A DNA stretch of 64,000 nt from Nilaparvata lugens (GCF_014356525.2 NC_052511.1:10288189-10352188), one strand, 5' to 3'; shown: positions 51,449 to 62,474, counted from the stretch's first letter. Made by a program: numbers and translations. Notes: generated by a model from the sequence alone, not told the origin.

Positions 51449-52374
51449 TAGAATTGAGTTTGTTGTTTTGTCCTTCAAAATTATTTCTTTAATATGTGAA
51501 TATTTCCTATTCTAGTGATAATAATGTGAAATATTTCTTCCATGTTTGGTTTTGAAGCATCTAAATTTGAAACTCTACTTTGTGAAAATGATTTAAGGAA
51601 TGAGAATTTTGTTAAGTGAACAACAAGACTAAACCTATTTCGGGCTATGTGTTACCTTATCTAAATCTGGGAGAGGAATAGCACAAGGTTACCTTATTTT
51701 TTCTCTCCCTATCATTGATATACTTATTGTATGAATCAATAAAGAATAAAGTTTTCTCCGTTCTAAAGGTTTTAATTCAATTAATTCATATGCGACTCTC
51801 GGCCTCAGTAACTACATTTTAGCGCTATAGTTTTGTAATCAATTTTATATCACCATCTCAAACAGGTTTAGTACCTCGAGATGCAAATACTCAATTGGCA
51901 TTGCATTTTATTTTGTAATAGTATTTACTCATGTTGTGAAATTTGTATTGCTTTTATTATGTATTTCTAAGATGTTGTAATTTTATATTTCTGCCAATTA
52001 ACGACAAAGAGCTAGGAGATATAATTATGATAAGAATTAGGGGCTACAACAGATTATATATTTTATCTACGATTAGAGGGTAAAAGATACTTATACATAC
52101 AGATTCATTGTGAAGTTGTTTGTTCTTTAGAATAAAAATTAAAATTAATAAAAGTTATTGGGGGTAACTTTAGTTAAATTAGAATCAAAGGAGAGGTATG
52201 AAAAATTAACTTATAGATGAAAATGTAAAGCTTTGAAACGGTTAAACGTTTATCTTAACAGAATTAAAAAAGTTACAGCTTTGAAATATCTAAAAGAGTG
52301 AGCCTCCAGCTACCTAGCAGTTTTCAAACTACCCGCTCACCGAACCATCGAAGCATAAGAGATGTCAATGTTCC

Positions 52375-52500
52375 TTCGAGTATCGAAGGTTTCTACAAGG
52401 GATGAAGACACCAGATAGTTTTAAGGGTAGTCGATAGGTGGCGATAGTTATCTGTATACGAACCGCAGTGACCATTGATGCCGATAGATGTCTCTGCAGG
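52375..52500. promoter_or_regulatory. CTCF-like core among CGATA motifs
   Basis: AGGTGGCG at 52436-52443 matches the central part of the CTCF consensus. CGATA occurs at 52432-52436, 52442-52446 and 52482-52486, and as TATCG at 52381-52385. CGATA is the BEAF-32 core in Drosophila, but BEAF-32 is thought restricted to flies, so only the CTCF reading transfers. Weak call. Confidence 0.25.
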
Positions 52501-52770
52501 GTGGGACGTTATCTGAAGGCCACTTACCGAAGGGCCAATCAGCTGATTGAGGGGCTCTGCCCTTGAGAGGGACAAAGGACCCCGGCAGAGAGAGAGGGAT
52601 GACACTTGTTACGCTACCTTAACCCTCGGCCGACCCCCTGAGGGTTGCCCTATAATGTCTTTATCATTAACACCCCATTTACCCGGGTCGAGTACCTGCC
52701 CACCCTATTCAATGCAGTGCAATGCAATCCATGATAGCCTACTGCCTCACTTATGCATTGGGTGGACGTA
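52500..52770. other. GC-rich single-copy-looking block
   Basis: Contains CCAATCAGCTGATTG (a CAGCTG E-box palindrome), GGCCGACCCCCTGAGGG and ACCCGGGT. Short opposing frames without recognisable domains. Confidence 0.4.
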
Positions 52771-52789
52771 AAGGAGAGAATAATATTGT

Positions 52790-53256
52790 GTGTATGTATG
52801 ATGGAGGGAGAGAGAATGAGAGAGATGAATGGAGAATGATGGAGAGAGAGAGAGAGTGAGAGAATGAGAGAGATGTATGGAGAATGCTGGAGAGAGAATG
52901 ATTGATTGATTGAGTACTTTATTTATGTAGATTACAATATATACTGGCTTATACACTCATACAATAGCTTACAATACAGAAAAGTTTTAGATGAATTTAC
53001 ATAGCATGAACTAAGAGGATAATTATTGAACTGTACAATGATATAGAAAAAAATCAATTTGGAATAACTATTAGGTAATATTGTAATGCATCTACATAAA
53101 TTGGCGGAGCTTTGGACATATCAATGTCCATTCTTTGGAAAGAATATTAAAAATATCCTTCCCACTAACTCTCTACCAAATTAGAGAGAGAGAATGAGAG
53201 AGATGTATGGAGAATGATGGAAGGAGAGGGAACGAGAGAGATGTATAGAGAATGAT

Positions 53257-53289
<33 letters not shown>

Positions 53290-53300
53290 TGAATAGAGAA
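52790..53300. repeat. GA minisatellite split by a ~265-bp element
   Basis: GAGAGAGATG(T/A)ATGGAGAATGATGG units occur at 52800-52903 and resume at 53183-53300. Between them (52905-53170) is a short element whose other copy is at 54517-54800, so the array existed before the insertion. Confidence 0.88.
52905..53170 (-). mobile_element. short SINE-like element, TTGATTGATTGAGTAC family (copy 1)
   Basis: Matches 54517-54800: TGAGTACTTTATTTATGTAG, TACAATATATACTGGCTTAT, GGCGGAGCTTTGGACATATC, ending CCCACTAAC. Both copies share both borders and the TGAT/ATTG simple-repeat edge, which looks like a (CAAT)n tail on the minus strand. Body not recognised. Confidence 0.82.
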
Positions 53301-54515
53301 TGCCTGAGCACAGAAGCCGAGTGTTCAATGCTTAAAACAGTACAAGAAAGTAATAATGGGATATTATTAGGAAAGAGAAAAAGAAAGTGAGTAAGGGAAG
53401 AGAAAGAGCAGAGTACTATAATATAGTAATATCATAATACGGGAAAGTAAATAATCATGATTTTTAAAAAAGTATGATTTTCAAAAAGTATCCATTAATC
53501 ATTCCTCTTATTAAAACGTTTGTAGTTCACTCCAGAATAAAATTACAGAGAGAAGTTACTGAATTCCAAGATTTCTTGGAGATACTTTTATCAACTTATA
53601 TTATATTTTTTCAACTATGCATCCTCTCGCATGGTAATGAGATAATGAAACATCTGTTTCATTATATTGATAGTTTCTCAATACTTTACCTTTTATTGAT
53701 AGTATCTCAAACTGATAATTGTGATCAAATAGTAGTTTTTGAATTATATTAAATGCATTATATTGGATTGAAAGTGTATTATAGTGAATGGTCTCTTGTA
53801 TTCTCTTAATTTATTTGCTAGAGAAGTATAATAGCTTGACAACTCAGTCGGGGTTTTACGGTAGCAAATGGTAGCTGAGGGTTACAGATGACAATAGAGT
53901 GTTGTTTGGTTAGTGGAGCTATTATGTGTTTTGGAACTCAATAGTCCCCACAATCCTTTCAATAGTTTACTACTGTCTGTTAGATTGGCGTGAAGTTGCA
54001 GTGTACTTTGTCCTCTCTCAGGGGGTGGTGTGGTACTACCCTCCTCCTTTGTCACGGAGTTTTTCGTTTTTGTTCACCACTTATTCGTCCATTTTAGTTC
54101 TGTTTCTATTATTTTCAATCGTTTTATCTATATTTGTGATGTTTTGTTGTTATTTCCTTTACTTTTACTAAACTTCAACTCTTAAACTTTAACTCAATAT
54201 CAACTTATACTCGGTAAATCAGCTTTACCCTAGCCAAATTTTTAAATGAAATTCCCTTTTACCACTATTTTTACCTCTATAATTAGAATATTTCTTCTTG
54301 TTTCTTCTTGCTCCCTTCTTCCCCATTCTATTCCTCCGCCTCCTTTCACTACTGTTACCTTACGACACTTTCTCCATTTCTCTTCTTTCTCACACTTTAT
54401 TCTATCTTATAAATCTTTTCTCATTCATTCTCAACCTTTTTCTCATTGTCTGAGAATAATTCTCTCCTTCTCTTCTTTTCACCCTCTTTCCTCCTTGCGC
54501 TTACATCAGTTGTAG
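53300..54515. other. AT-rich intron, no gene seen
   Basis: Frames of 81-92 codons have no recognisable domain. 54295-54500 is pyrimidine-rich. Confidence 0.5.
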
Positions 54516-54516
54516 A

Positions 54517-54800
54517 CAGATTGATTGATTGATTGATTGAGTACTTTATTTATGTAGATTACAATATATACTGGCTTATACACTTATATACAATAGCTTA
54601 CAATACAGCAAAATTATAGATGAATTTACATAATATAGACTAAGAAAATAATTGTTTAACTGTATATGATATGAAAAAGTAATTTGTAATATAATAACTA
54701 TAGATAATTATATTGTTACGCATCTACATAAATCGGCGGAGCTTTGGACATATCAATGTCGATTCTTCGGAAAGAAAATAAAAAATATCCTCCCCACTAA
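54517..54800 (-). mobile_element. short SINE-like element (copy 2)
   Basis: See 52905-53170. This copy has a longer GATTGATTGATTGATTGA edge, and its other border is CCCACTAACGC. Confidence 0.82.
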
Positions 54801-54837
54801 CGCATGAAAATGGTCCGATGATAATTGAAATGGATGA

Positions 54838-54972
54838 GTGCCTAGAAATATCACAGGTTTAATGAAAAATTACATAAATGTTTCAACACTACAGATGACA
54901 CCATTGGTGTTGAAACATCTATGTAATTTTTCAATAAATTCGTAATATTTCTAGGCAACGTCCCAATGTTTT
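54838..54972. mobile_element. foldback MITE, ATGAAAAATTACATAAATG family (copy 2)
   Basis: The arms AAAAATTACATAAATGTTTC and GAAACATCTATGTAATTTTT pair. The ends TGCCTAGAAATAT/ATATTTCTAGGCA pair perfectly. Related to 34099-34256. Confidence 0.9.
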
Positions 54973-55675
54973 TAATTTATTTCAACTTATATTACATCAT
55001 AATACTGTCTCATTGAATATACTTGAGAATACATGAACTGCAGATTAGTAAATTTTGGACGGAAGATGAAATGAAGTCCTCCACTTCATCCCACAAGTGC
55101 ACTAGCCATTCCAACAACAAAATTCAGCTGTGAAACCAAGTTTACAGAACTGGTTCAGATTAGAGCTGCAGTTGCGGCTTGTTTAGTACTCGTTAATGTC
55201 TATTAAACTGGGTGATGACCGTTAAAATCCTAGTATATGTTCATTTTGAGAGGAGTAGCGCGACCTAGCGACACTTCCAGACTATTAAGATGTAACCGCT
55301 TTGGATAACATCGGTTGTAATCTAGATGCTTTGAATGCAAATGACGAGCAAAAGGCTGCTTGTTGTAGCCGCTTGTTGGATCACTTTTTCCATTCATATT
55401 ATTTCTTTTATGGTCAATAAAATCTGTCTTTATCTTGGCCAAGTGTTTTTGATTCAATTTACCTGTCAGATTAACTGCATCAAGCTGTAATTTTGTTATT
55501 TTATCGTCAGGAATATCACTTAGACCGCACACTTCTTATGTAGAGGATAGAGGATCAATTCAAGATTAATCCATCATGAATTTGATCAATAATATCCCAA
55601 TTTCGATGAAGGTATATAATAATCAGTGATTTATTGAATCGAAGTGACTTCTTTACTTGATTCAGAGAGCAGTTC

Positions 55676-55770
55676 AGACTAAACCTAGACTAAACCTAGA
55701 CTAAACCAGACTAAACCTAGACTAAACCTAGGCTAAACCTAGACTAAACCAGACTAAACCTAGACAAACC
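55676..55770. repeat. 11-14-bp minisatellite, AGACTAAACCT
   Basis: About eight units of AGACTAAACC(TAG) in succession, sometimes lacking TAG. It is not the insect telomere repeat (TTAGG/CCTAA) although it looks similar at first sight. Confidence 0.93.
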
Positions 55771-55829
55771 GAGAGTGGTTTGTATAATGATGGGTCCCGA
55801 CTTGTAGAAAAACGGATTCGACTCGTAGA

Positions 55830-58040
55830 AAAACGGATTCACTCATTTTTTTCCATAACTTATGAAAATTACAGGAACAATTTCTGCTATTCAATAAAAC
55901 TATTCTATCCACCTTCAGATTAAATTCTACTGAGTTCTTTGTACTAAAATTGTCAAAGTATCAAAATATTTTCATAATCATTCACCAATGTTTTTGAACA
56001 AGATTTTGTTTTTCTTGATTTTTCTAACAAGTTAGAGTTTCAAATAGAACATTATTTAGTAGAAGAGTAAGAATTATTTACAACTGCGTGTATCAATCTC
56101 ATATCATTTTCAATTAATTATTATTGGTAAACAATATACTAATCACTAATGAAACCTAATAAAAAATACGGAATTAGATAAAGCTTTTTCTAGTCTTGCC
56201 ATTGATAAGGCCATATTTTTACTCAAATAAATTACAACAATTAGTTGAATTGGATCTAATTTACGCACATTATCATGACAGTAGGATTGATTGCTTGTAT
56301 TTTTCGTGAATTTATACGGTTATTAGTAATGAATGATGATCTGAAAGTCAAATATTGACTAGACTGTCTGCGGATGTACTAACGCCAGTGTAAACATTAC
56401 TCAAGCATTTTTCATTCCAGTCAATCTTTCACCAATCTCAACTATGTCTATAATGTTTTCTGCTTCCGTTGGAATTTCATTCCTTTTGTGTTACAGAAAA
56501 GTCGAAAAATCAGTAAGTATGTTTGAAGAATCAATCTGAATTTCATTGTTGGACGCGTAATTTGTAATAGCATGATTTTTCTTGTAATATATTCTTATCG
56601 AAACTGTTATTTCTACAATTCCTATTATTAACCCATATTATTTTTGTAATAGGAAAATAGCCAACACGCAAAGTTACCAACCGATGAATTTCACGGATTC
56701 ACAGGGTTTAATCATACAAACACGGAATAGAATTCTGAGGAAAATATCAGACAATCCAACTTATAATATTTCTCCAGCTTACAATATCAAATTGAATAAA
56801 CTTGAGAAATCTCGAGATGGATAAAAATGTTTCCATAAAGTTATAAGTCAAGTTCCATTTCTACATTCTTTGGGAAATTATTTCTCTTGAATGGTTAAAA
56901 TACTTCAATGACAAACTAAAGACTCTAATAAAACTTTATCGGAATGAAACAGAATACAGAACATTTGAAGAAACATTTGAGGAAATTGGAATGAGGTGAC
57001 TGAATCTAGAATGAAAATTCATCGCAATATTTCTATAGAATATCACGTAGAATCAGTTTTTTCTCTCATTCTCCTCCGTAAAAATAGTGGGCCAGTTCAA
57101 TTGAATTCTTGAACGGTCATCTACGTCTCAAATTTGATAACAATCGTATTATCCGTATATTCCGGGAAACCCCGTCAATCAGTGAATGATTCTTGGAAAC
57201 AAATCAATTTTCCAATCAATGTCTTGGTTTTATAAATTTTGACAATCATTATGATCCAAAATCGTACGCGAATACCGCCCAGATGTAGCTAATAGAATTG
57301 AATGAATTTTAGTAACTTTATGTTGCTTTTCTTTCAAGAAATAATATCAAATTCAGTATTTCCAGAACTCGCTAAATCCTATCAATAATTATTTCATTGT
57401 TACCTATTCCCAAACACAAAATGTCCAAATTAAATTAAATATGAAATTAAACAATCATCAGATTACAGTAAACTATTAAAGATACGAGTTTCTGAAAAAC
57501 AAAAATTCTAACAATTTGTTTTTTCGATTTCCTCATAATATAAATCAAGATCAGGCAGAATATACGTAGGACCATAAATTCCTAAAATTCATAGGAGATA
57601 TGAACCAAATTTCAAAGAAAAAGTTTTTTTTAGAAATAGAGATTGTCTCCGTAGTTGTCATCCATGAATCAAAGATTGGACTAAAAGCTCATATTCGACT
57701 TCAAAGATAAGCTTAATAAGATTATGAATAATTAATTGTAGAAACCGTATTGTACTACCGATTTTTACTATTCTCTCCACCAACTACCTGATAGGTAGTT
57801 GGTTAAGATTCTATCAACTTATTCTGTCAAGGATCAGATCCAAAGTACCTGCTCAGTAGTCACATTCCAATAATACTAAAAACAATAATTAAGACAACTT
57901 TATATTCCACTCTTTTCAAACAGACTCCTAAGATCCAATAAATATCACACAGCTTTTCAAATTGACGGTATAGATTCCAACAACTTAAACTTAATAGATT
58001 TCAAACTCAACTCCCAACAACACGAACATTATACGATTTC
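55830..58040. other. AT-rich intron, no gene seen
   Basis: Unique-looking AT-rich sequence; no repeat or frame worth naming. Confidence 0.5.
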
Positions 58041-58047
58041 TCAGATT

Positions 58048-58198
58048 CATCTATTGAATGCGACCAATTTCGGAACTTCTCAACTCATGAAATATAAATA
58101 TATCCAGTTGAGTTAAAAATATAACATGATTTTTCGTATTCATATAATGAATGCGATCAATTTCGGAACTTCTCAACTCATGAAATATAAAAATACGA
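58048..58198. repeat. two-unit ~93-bp tandem repeat
   Basis: AATTTCGGAACTTCTCAACT followed by CATGAAATATAAA occurs at about 58067 and 58160, with ATTGAATGCGACC/TAATGAATGCGATC before each. It adjoins the ~137-bp array. Confidence 0.9.
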
Positions 58199-58314
58199 TA
58201 CTCGCATCCAGTTGGACTACATATCAGTATTGTATTCACATAATCTTTTATCTTTCTCAATTCTTATCAAAGGTTGAAAGGTTCTGTAAAAATGAAGGTT
58301 CACTAGAAAATTAA

Positions 58315-58945
58315 CTTCTTCGGAACGGACAGTGAACACCGAATTTCATCAGTTTATGGATTTGGAAAATTATGTAGTATTTGCCTGATCTCATAGAAAA
58401 TACTTCAGAAGAAAGTGACTCAGAAGAAAATATTCTTAGAAGAAATTTACTTCTTCGGGACGGACAGTGTAAACCGAATTTCATCAGTTTATGGATTTGG
58501 AAAATTATGTGATATTTGCCTGATCTTCTCGTAGAAAATACTTTAGAAGAAAATGACTCAAAAGAAAATACTCTTAGAAGAAATTTACTTCTTCGGGACG
58601 GACAGTGTAAACAGAATTTCATCAGTTTATGGATTTGGAAAACTATGTGGTATTTGCCTGATCTTCTAATAGAAAATACTTTAGTAGAAAATGACTTAGA
58701 AGAAAATACTCTTCGAAGAAATTTACTTATTCGGAACGGACAGTGTAAACCGAATTTCATCAGTTTATGGATTTGAAATATATGTGATATTTTCCTGATC
58801 TTCTCGTAGAAAATACTTTGGAAGAAAATACTCTTAGAAGAAATTTACCTCTTCGAAACGGACAGTGTACGCAGAATTTCATCAGTTTATGGAACTGAAA
58901 AATTAAGTGGTATTTGCCTGATCTTCTCATAGAAAAAATACTAAT
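58315..58945. repeat. five-unit ~137-bp tandem array beside the Ubx donor
   Basis: The phrase CATCAGTTTATGGA recurs with anchors at about 58351, 58486, 58624, 58762 and 58884, giving spacings of 135, 138, 138 and 122 bp. Units also share CTTCTTCGGGACGGACAGTG and TTGCCTGATCTTCTCGTAG. The array ends about 20 bp before the exon 1 splice donor. It creates a repetitive open frame on the minus strand (58311-58760) that I regard as an artefact of the repeat period. Confidence 0.93.
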
Positions 58946-58954
58946 AATTGAGAC

Positions 58955-58968
58955 GAATCCTACCTGCT
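58955..58968 (-). other. Ubx exon 1 splice donor
   Basis: On the minus strand the exon ends ATAGCAG and the intron begins GTAGGATT, a good 5' splice site (CAG|GTAGGA). It splits the Gly codon after its first base, the position expected after YPWMAIA in Ubx. Reading through the donor adds only RIRLNY before a stop at about 58941, so splicing is required to reach the homeobox. I saw no second, downstream donor comparable to the one that makes the Drosophila b element, but short sites are easily missed by eye. Confidence 0.88.
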
Positions 58969-59612
58969 ATGGCCATCCAGGGGTAGAATGTGTGGTTGGA
59001 AGGTTGCTGATGCAGCTGAGTAGCAACAGTCGGCTGCGAAGCGGAAGATCCCAGCGAGCATGTGTTCCACGAGGACGCCGAAGACGTCCGTCCGCCGCCG
59101 GTCGCTCCGGGCGAGGATGCAGGGTCGCCACCGACCAGACCGACGGACGAAGCGTAGCGGGAATCCGGCGTGCAAGCTGCGGGACGCACGGGGCCGACTA
59201 GCGAGCTGCTATTAGCGGATCCTCCTGTGGTCGCCGACTGCCACACGTCTTTCACTGCGGCAACCGCGGCTGCGTAGCCGTTCTGGTGTGCGCTCTCCGA
59301 CTTATTACAATCTGGTTTGCTCGACGTGCTGTAGTTGATACTACTCTGTTGCCCGGTGTCATTGGAGCTAGAGTATAACTTGCAGGCTGCAGCCACGGAA
59401 GCATCATACGGGGAGTCCTGGGGCGGACGTGACTGATGCAGTGAATGATGGTGGTGGTGTTGACTGCTTGCGTAGGGTGACATCCCCAACCCCAACGGGA
59501 ACCTGTAGGCTGCAGCGGCTGCCGTCTGGTCGTGGTGGTGTCCGGTTGCCGCACCGGCTGTCTGGTGATGGTGACCTCCGTAGAAGCCCGACTGTTCAAA
59601 GTACGAGTTCAT
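58964..59612 (-). CDS. Ubx: Ultrabithorax, first coding exon (partial gene)
   Basis: Hox transcription factor specifying posterior thoracic and anterior abdominal identity; it acts in the nucleus with Exd and Hth cofactors. The exon encodes 216 residues plus the first base of codon 217. In order: the conserved N-terminus MNSYFEQSGFYGG (1-13), His-rich runs (14-16, 25-27, 52-56), poly-Ala (31-35), MSPYASS (44-50), QDSPYDAS (65-72), an Ala-rich stretch (113-119), VRPAACTPDSR (142-152), a Gly/Ser linker, and SNHTFYPWMAIAG (205-217) with the FYPWM Exd-binding motif. The homeodomain is absent because it is encoded by a downstream exon outside the window. An in-frame TGA at 59664-59666 limits the start. 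Two adjacent in-frame ATGs follow it (59615 and 59612). I chose the second because it begins the family's conserved N-terminus and has A at -3. Drosophila Ubx shares the same blocks with longer Gly-rich linkers. The frame is intact throughout. Confidence 0.96.
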
Positions 59613-60000
59613 CATGGATGATGTCTGAATTTTTGGAGGGTGTCCAACAATAACCAACTTCACTCAATCACTTGGGTACACACTCTACAGTCTAATTTAA
59701 GAAGATCTCATAATCCATCTATGTATCAAAATAATCAATCACTATACTGAAGAATATCCTCTCTCACACACACAAAAAATTACTCAATATCAGTCACACA
59801 CAACAATAACAATCCTCCTATCAAGCACTGCTAAAACACACCGATATTGTGTTATCAAAGTTAATGAATGTGCTAAATCACATCATCTCAATCTAATCGT
59901 CAGCTATAAAACACTGTGATAATATCTAAAAATATCTGCACCGTAATTCACAAGTCACTGATGTAAGTTGGTGCACTGATGGTTTATCAATCACTTTTCG
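59613..60000 (-). other. Ubx: Ubx 5' leader region
   Basis: This is AT-rich non-coding DNA immediately upstream of the Ubx start on the transcribed strand. It contains the in-frame stop TGA (59664-59666) that bounds the coding sequence. The Drosophila Ubx leader is about 1 kb, so a long leader reaching the GC-rich block above 60000 is plausible. The exact transcription start cannot be set from the sequence, and a 5' UTR intron cannot be excluded. Confidence 0.6.
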
Positions 60001-60350
60001 ATGTCGTAGTGACACGGATGAGGCGATAGAACTAGATCGAGATGATACTGCGGACGCTAGTTGAAGCACACTGAGTTGGGAGCCGAATGGGTGATCCCAT
60101 GTGACGCGATAGTCGCGCGTTTGCCGGTCGCTGACGGCGAAGTGGAGGGGGAAGCCCGTCCGCCAATCACCGCTCGTTCTGGATTGGCGCTTGCTCGGCT
60201 AAGCCAGCGCATTCTAGCGGAGACATACATCAACTAACTCGACGAAAACTCGGCGGCTCATCGGAGCATCAGTGATAATGCGAGTCCCTTCATAAATGAC
60301 TTCGAATTACCTGCTCGCTTGACCCTATAAATTGGCTTTGATCGTAGGGA
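60001..60350 (-). promoter_or_regulatory. candidate Ubx promoter, GC/CpG-rich block
   Basis: This block stands out from its AT-rich surroundings by many CpGs (for example around 60040-60200). It lies 0.4-0.7 kb upstream of the Ubx ATG. CCAAT boxes are visible at 60163-60167 (plus strand) and at 60183-60187 as ATTGG, giving a close inverted pair; another lies in AGCCAATTTAT read on the minus strand near 60335. The minus strand has an initiator-like CTCAGTG near 60080. I found no convincing TATA box in the Ubx direction (TATAAAT at 60326-60332 is on the plus strand) and no good DPE at the right distance from that initiator. Position relative to the gene is the main support. Confidence 0.5.
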
Positions 60351-60920
60351 GGGAACCTAGACAGTATTAAAAAGTAATAACCATACATGTCATTGAATAG
60401 TTCCCATTGATTTTTGAACTACAGTGATTCTTTCTATAGGTTTCTAATAATATTAAGTAATTTTTGTAAGTTGAGATTTCTAAGATTGATACTCGTTGCA
60501 ACACACAAACCTCTGGTTTTGCTGGCAACGCCTTTAAGCTAATTTTGAGAAGAATTATTATTTATTTCATGTTTATGTTTAAAATAAGTTTTTAATGGTG
60601 TTTTTGTTTTGAGAAAAAATATATTGTATTATGGCAAATAAAGAATTTGATTTGATTAAGTAGCCTACTGTAATCAATTACCTTTTAGAAACGCAGAAAT
60701 CATTATTATTCCATATCATACATTTTTTAATCCACTCAACTTCTGAAATTAAGCTCTGAAACAAGGTTTCAGCTTTGCAGAAACTTCTTTATATAAATTT
60801 CTCACTAATCTTATCAAATTAAGTCCAAATAGAATAGCTGATAGATACTAAACTGGGTGATATAATGATGAGGAGAAATTAATTTCTCAAATTCTATCCC
60901 ATCAAAATTATTATTTTGTT
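60350..60920. other. upstream intergenic AT-rich DNA
   Basis: No gene. A polyadenylation-like AATAAA context near 60640 ends a stretch similar to dispersed tails (TATTGTATTATGGCAAATAAAG). Confidence 0.45.
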
Positions 60921-60922
60921 TC

Positions 60923-61340
60923 TAGATTCAGAAATTTTTTAACACCCTCCGAATATACTACTGTCATGAAGGAAAATTTGTACCTAATATTTAGATCTGG
61001 TAAGTGATGACTCAAGCTGAAATTTGTAAAACTTCTCGGTCAATTTTTGGTGCAATTTTCAGTTTCCGATAGGATTTTATTATTCCAGCGAAGGACCCGC
61101 TGTATTCTTGAAGTCGGTTTGACTTTATTATTGTCTATGTCATTTTCTTGATTCTAGATTCAGAAATTTTTTAACTTCCAACTACTGTCATGAAGTAAAA
61201 CTTGTATCTATTATTAAGATCTGGTATGTCATGACTCAAGTTTAAATTTGTAAAACTTCTCGGTCAATTTTCAGCTTTCAATCGGATTTTATTACTCCAG
61301 CGAAGAACCCTGCTGTATTCTGGAAGTCGATTTGACTTTG
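60923..61340. repeat. two-unit ~230-bp tandem duplication
   Basis: CTAGATTCAGAAATTTTTTAAC starts both units (about 60923 and 61153). Shared GTAAAACTTCTCGGTCAATT and ATTCCAGCGAAG-type segments. Second unit slightly shorter. Confidence 0.9.
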
Positions 61341-61587
61341 TATATATAATTTTCTTGATTAATTTTTCCATTTGTTTTTATATCTTAAGTGAATTTCACA
61401 AACACTATGAGATGTTACAATAGTGGTGGAGAGATTTTAGTGTGTGTGAGAGAGAGATCTAGTCCTCAATTTAAATGTCACTTTGACTTTCCATCTTTTT
61501 TCACTTGAATAATGTTTTGTGTATTGATGCAGATTTTGCTTCGAAGCAAAACCTAAGCATAATAAAATCAATCAATAAAAATAAGAA

Positions 61588-62470
61588 TACAGTAAAATCT
61601 CCCAATTAACTGTATTTTTAATCACTTTGATCAAATTTCTCAATTTATGAGGTGCAGTTGATTTTAAACAAAGTTTTCAATAAAAAATACAGTATAATTT
61701 TCCCATTCAACTGTGTTCTCAATCTCTCCGATCAAATTTATTATTTCATAAGGTGCAATTGATTTCAATCAATGCTTTCAATAAAACAATAATACAGTAC
61801 AATTTACCCCTTCAACTGTATTCTCAATCTCTCCGATAAAATTTATTATTTCATAAGGTGCAAATGATTTCAATCCATGTTTTCAATGAAAAAAAAATTG
61901 TAAAAGTTTCCCATTCAACTGTATTCTCAATCTCTCTGATCAAATTTCTCAATTTATTATGTGCAGCTGATTTCAAACAAAGTTTTCAAAAAAATAATTC
62001 AGCACAATTTTCTCATTCAACTGTATTCTTAATCTCTCTGATCAAATCTCTTATTTTATCAAGTGCAATTGATTTCAATCAATGTTTTCAATGAAAAAAT
62101 ATTGTACAATTTCCCGATTCAACTATATTCTCAACTCTTTCTGATCAAATTTCTTATAATTTCTCATTAATTTATCGGGTGCAGTTAATTTCAAGCAACA
62201 TTTTTAATAATAAAAATACAGTTAAATTTACCCATTCAACTATATTCTCAATTCTCTCCGATCAAATTTCTTATAATGTCTTATTAATTTATCAGGTGAA
62301 GTTAATTTCAAGCAAAGCTCTCCATAAAAAATACAGTTCAATTTTCCAATCCACCTGAATTTATTATCAACTCTCTCTGATCAAGTTTCTCAATCTATCA
62401 GGTGCATTTGATTTTAAACAACGTCTCCAATGAAAAAGTGCAGTAAAATTTTCTTATTCAACTAAAACCT
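61588..62470. repeat. ~105-bp satellite, about nine units
   Basis: TACAGT-type anchors occur near 61588, 61688, 61793 and onward at 100-115-bp steps. Consensus pieces are CCCATTCAACTGTATTCTC, AATCTCTCTGATCAAATTT and GGTGCAATTGATTTCAA. Units are moderately diverged, so the array is older than the one at 58.3 kb. It lies 2-3 kb upstream of the Ubx start. Confidence 0.93.
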
Positions 62471-62474
62471 CAGA

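Larger units (their letters stand above)
1..58963 (-). other. Ubx: Ubx intron 1 (5' part, continues beyond window)
   Basis: Everything below the exon 1 donor is transcribed as intron if the gene is intact, because the homeobox exon is not found in the window. The intron is therefore at least 58.96 kb; Drosophila Ubx also has introns totalling tens of kb that hold enhancers. Positions run 3'-ward in the transcript as coordinates decrease. No sequence resembling the homeodomain (RRRGRQTYTRYQ... WFQNRRMK) is among the open frames. Contents are itemised in separate entries: MITEs, a tRNA-derived SINE, tandem duplications, simple repeats and a few less AT-rich blocks that may be regulatory. Confidence 0.85.

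Noticed and set aside
55676..55770. Interstitial telomere repeat
   Set aside because: The unit is AGACTAAACC(TAG), not TTAGG/CCTAA.
58311..58760. 149-codon minus-strand frame with three similar internal repeats
   Set aside because: Produced by the ~137-bp tandem array, whose period can keep a frame open; no family resemblance and inside the intron.
58941..58963. Ubx coding sequence continuing to the stop at 58941
   Set aside because: These residues (RIRLNY) lie after a consensus GT donor and would remove the homeodomain; they are intron.
1..58963. Ubx microexons mI and mII as in Drosophila
   Set aside because: I saw no flanked ~51-bp frame resembling them, and many non-dipteran Ubx genes lack them. 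By eye such short exons cannot be excluded, but none can be supported.
59613..59663. N-terminal extension of the Ubx frame starting at 59663
   Set aside because: The codon at 59661-59663 is GTG, not ATG, and the extra residues do not resemble Ubx. The conserved start MNSYFEQ is at 59612.
60326..60332. TATA box TATAAAT for Ubx
   Set aside because: It is on the plus strand, opposite to Ubx, and no plus-strand gene follows it nearby.
61588..62470. CRISPR-like array
   Set aside because: The units are contiguous diverged satellite monomers without unique spacers, in a eukaryotic genome.
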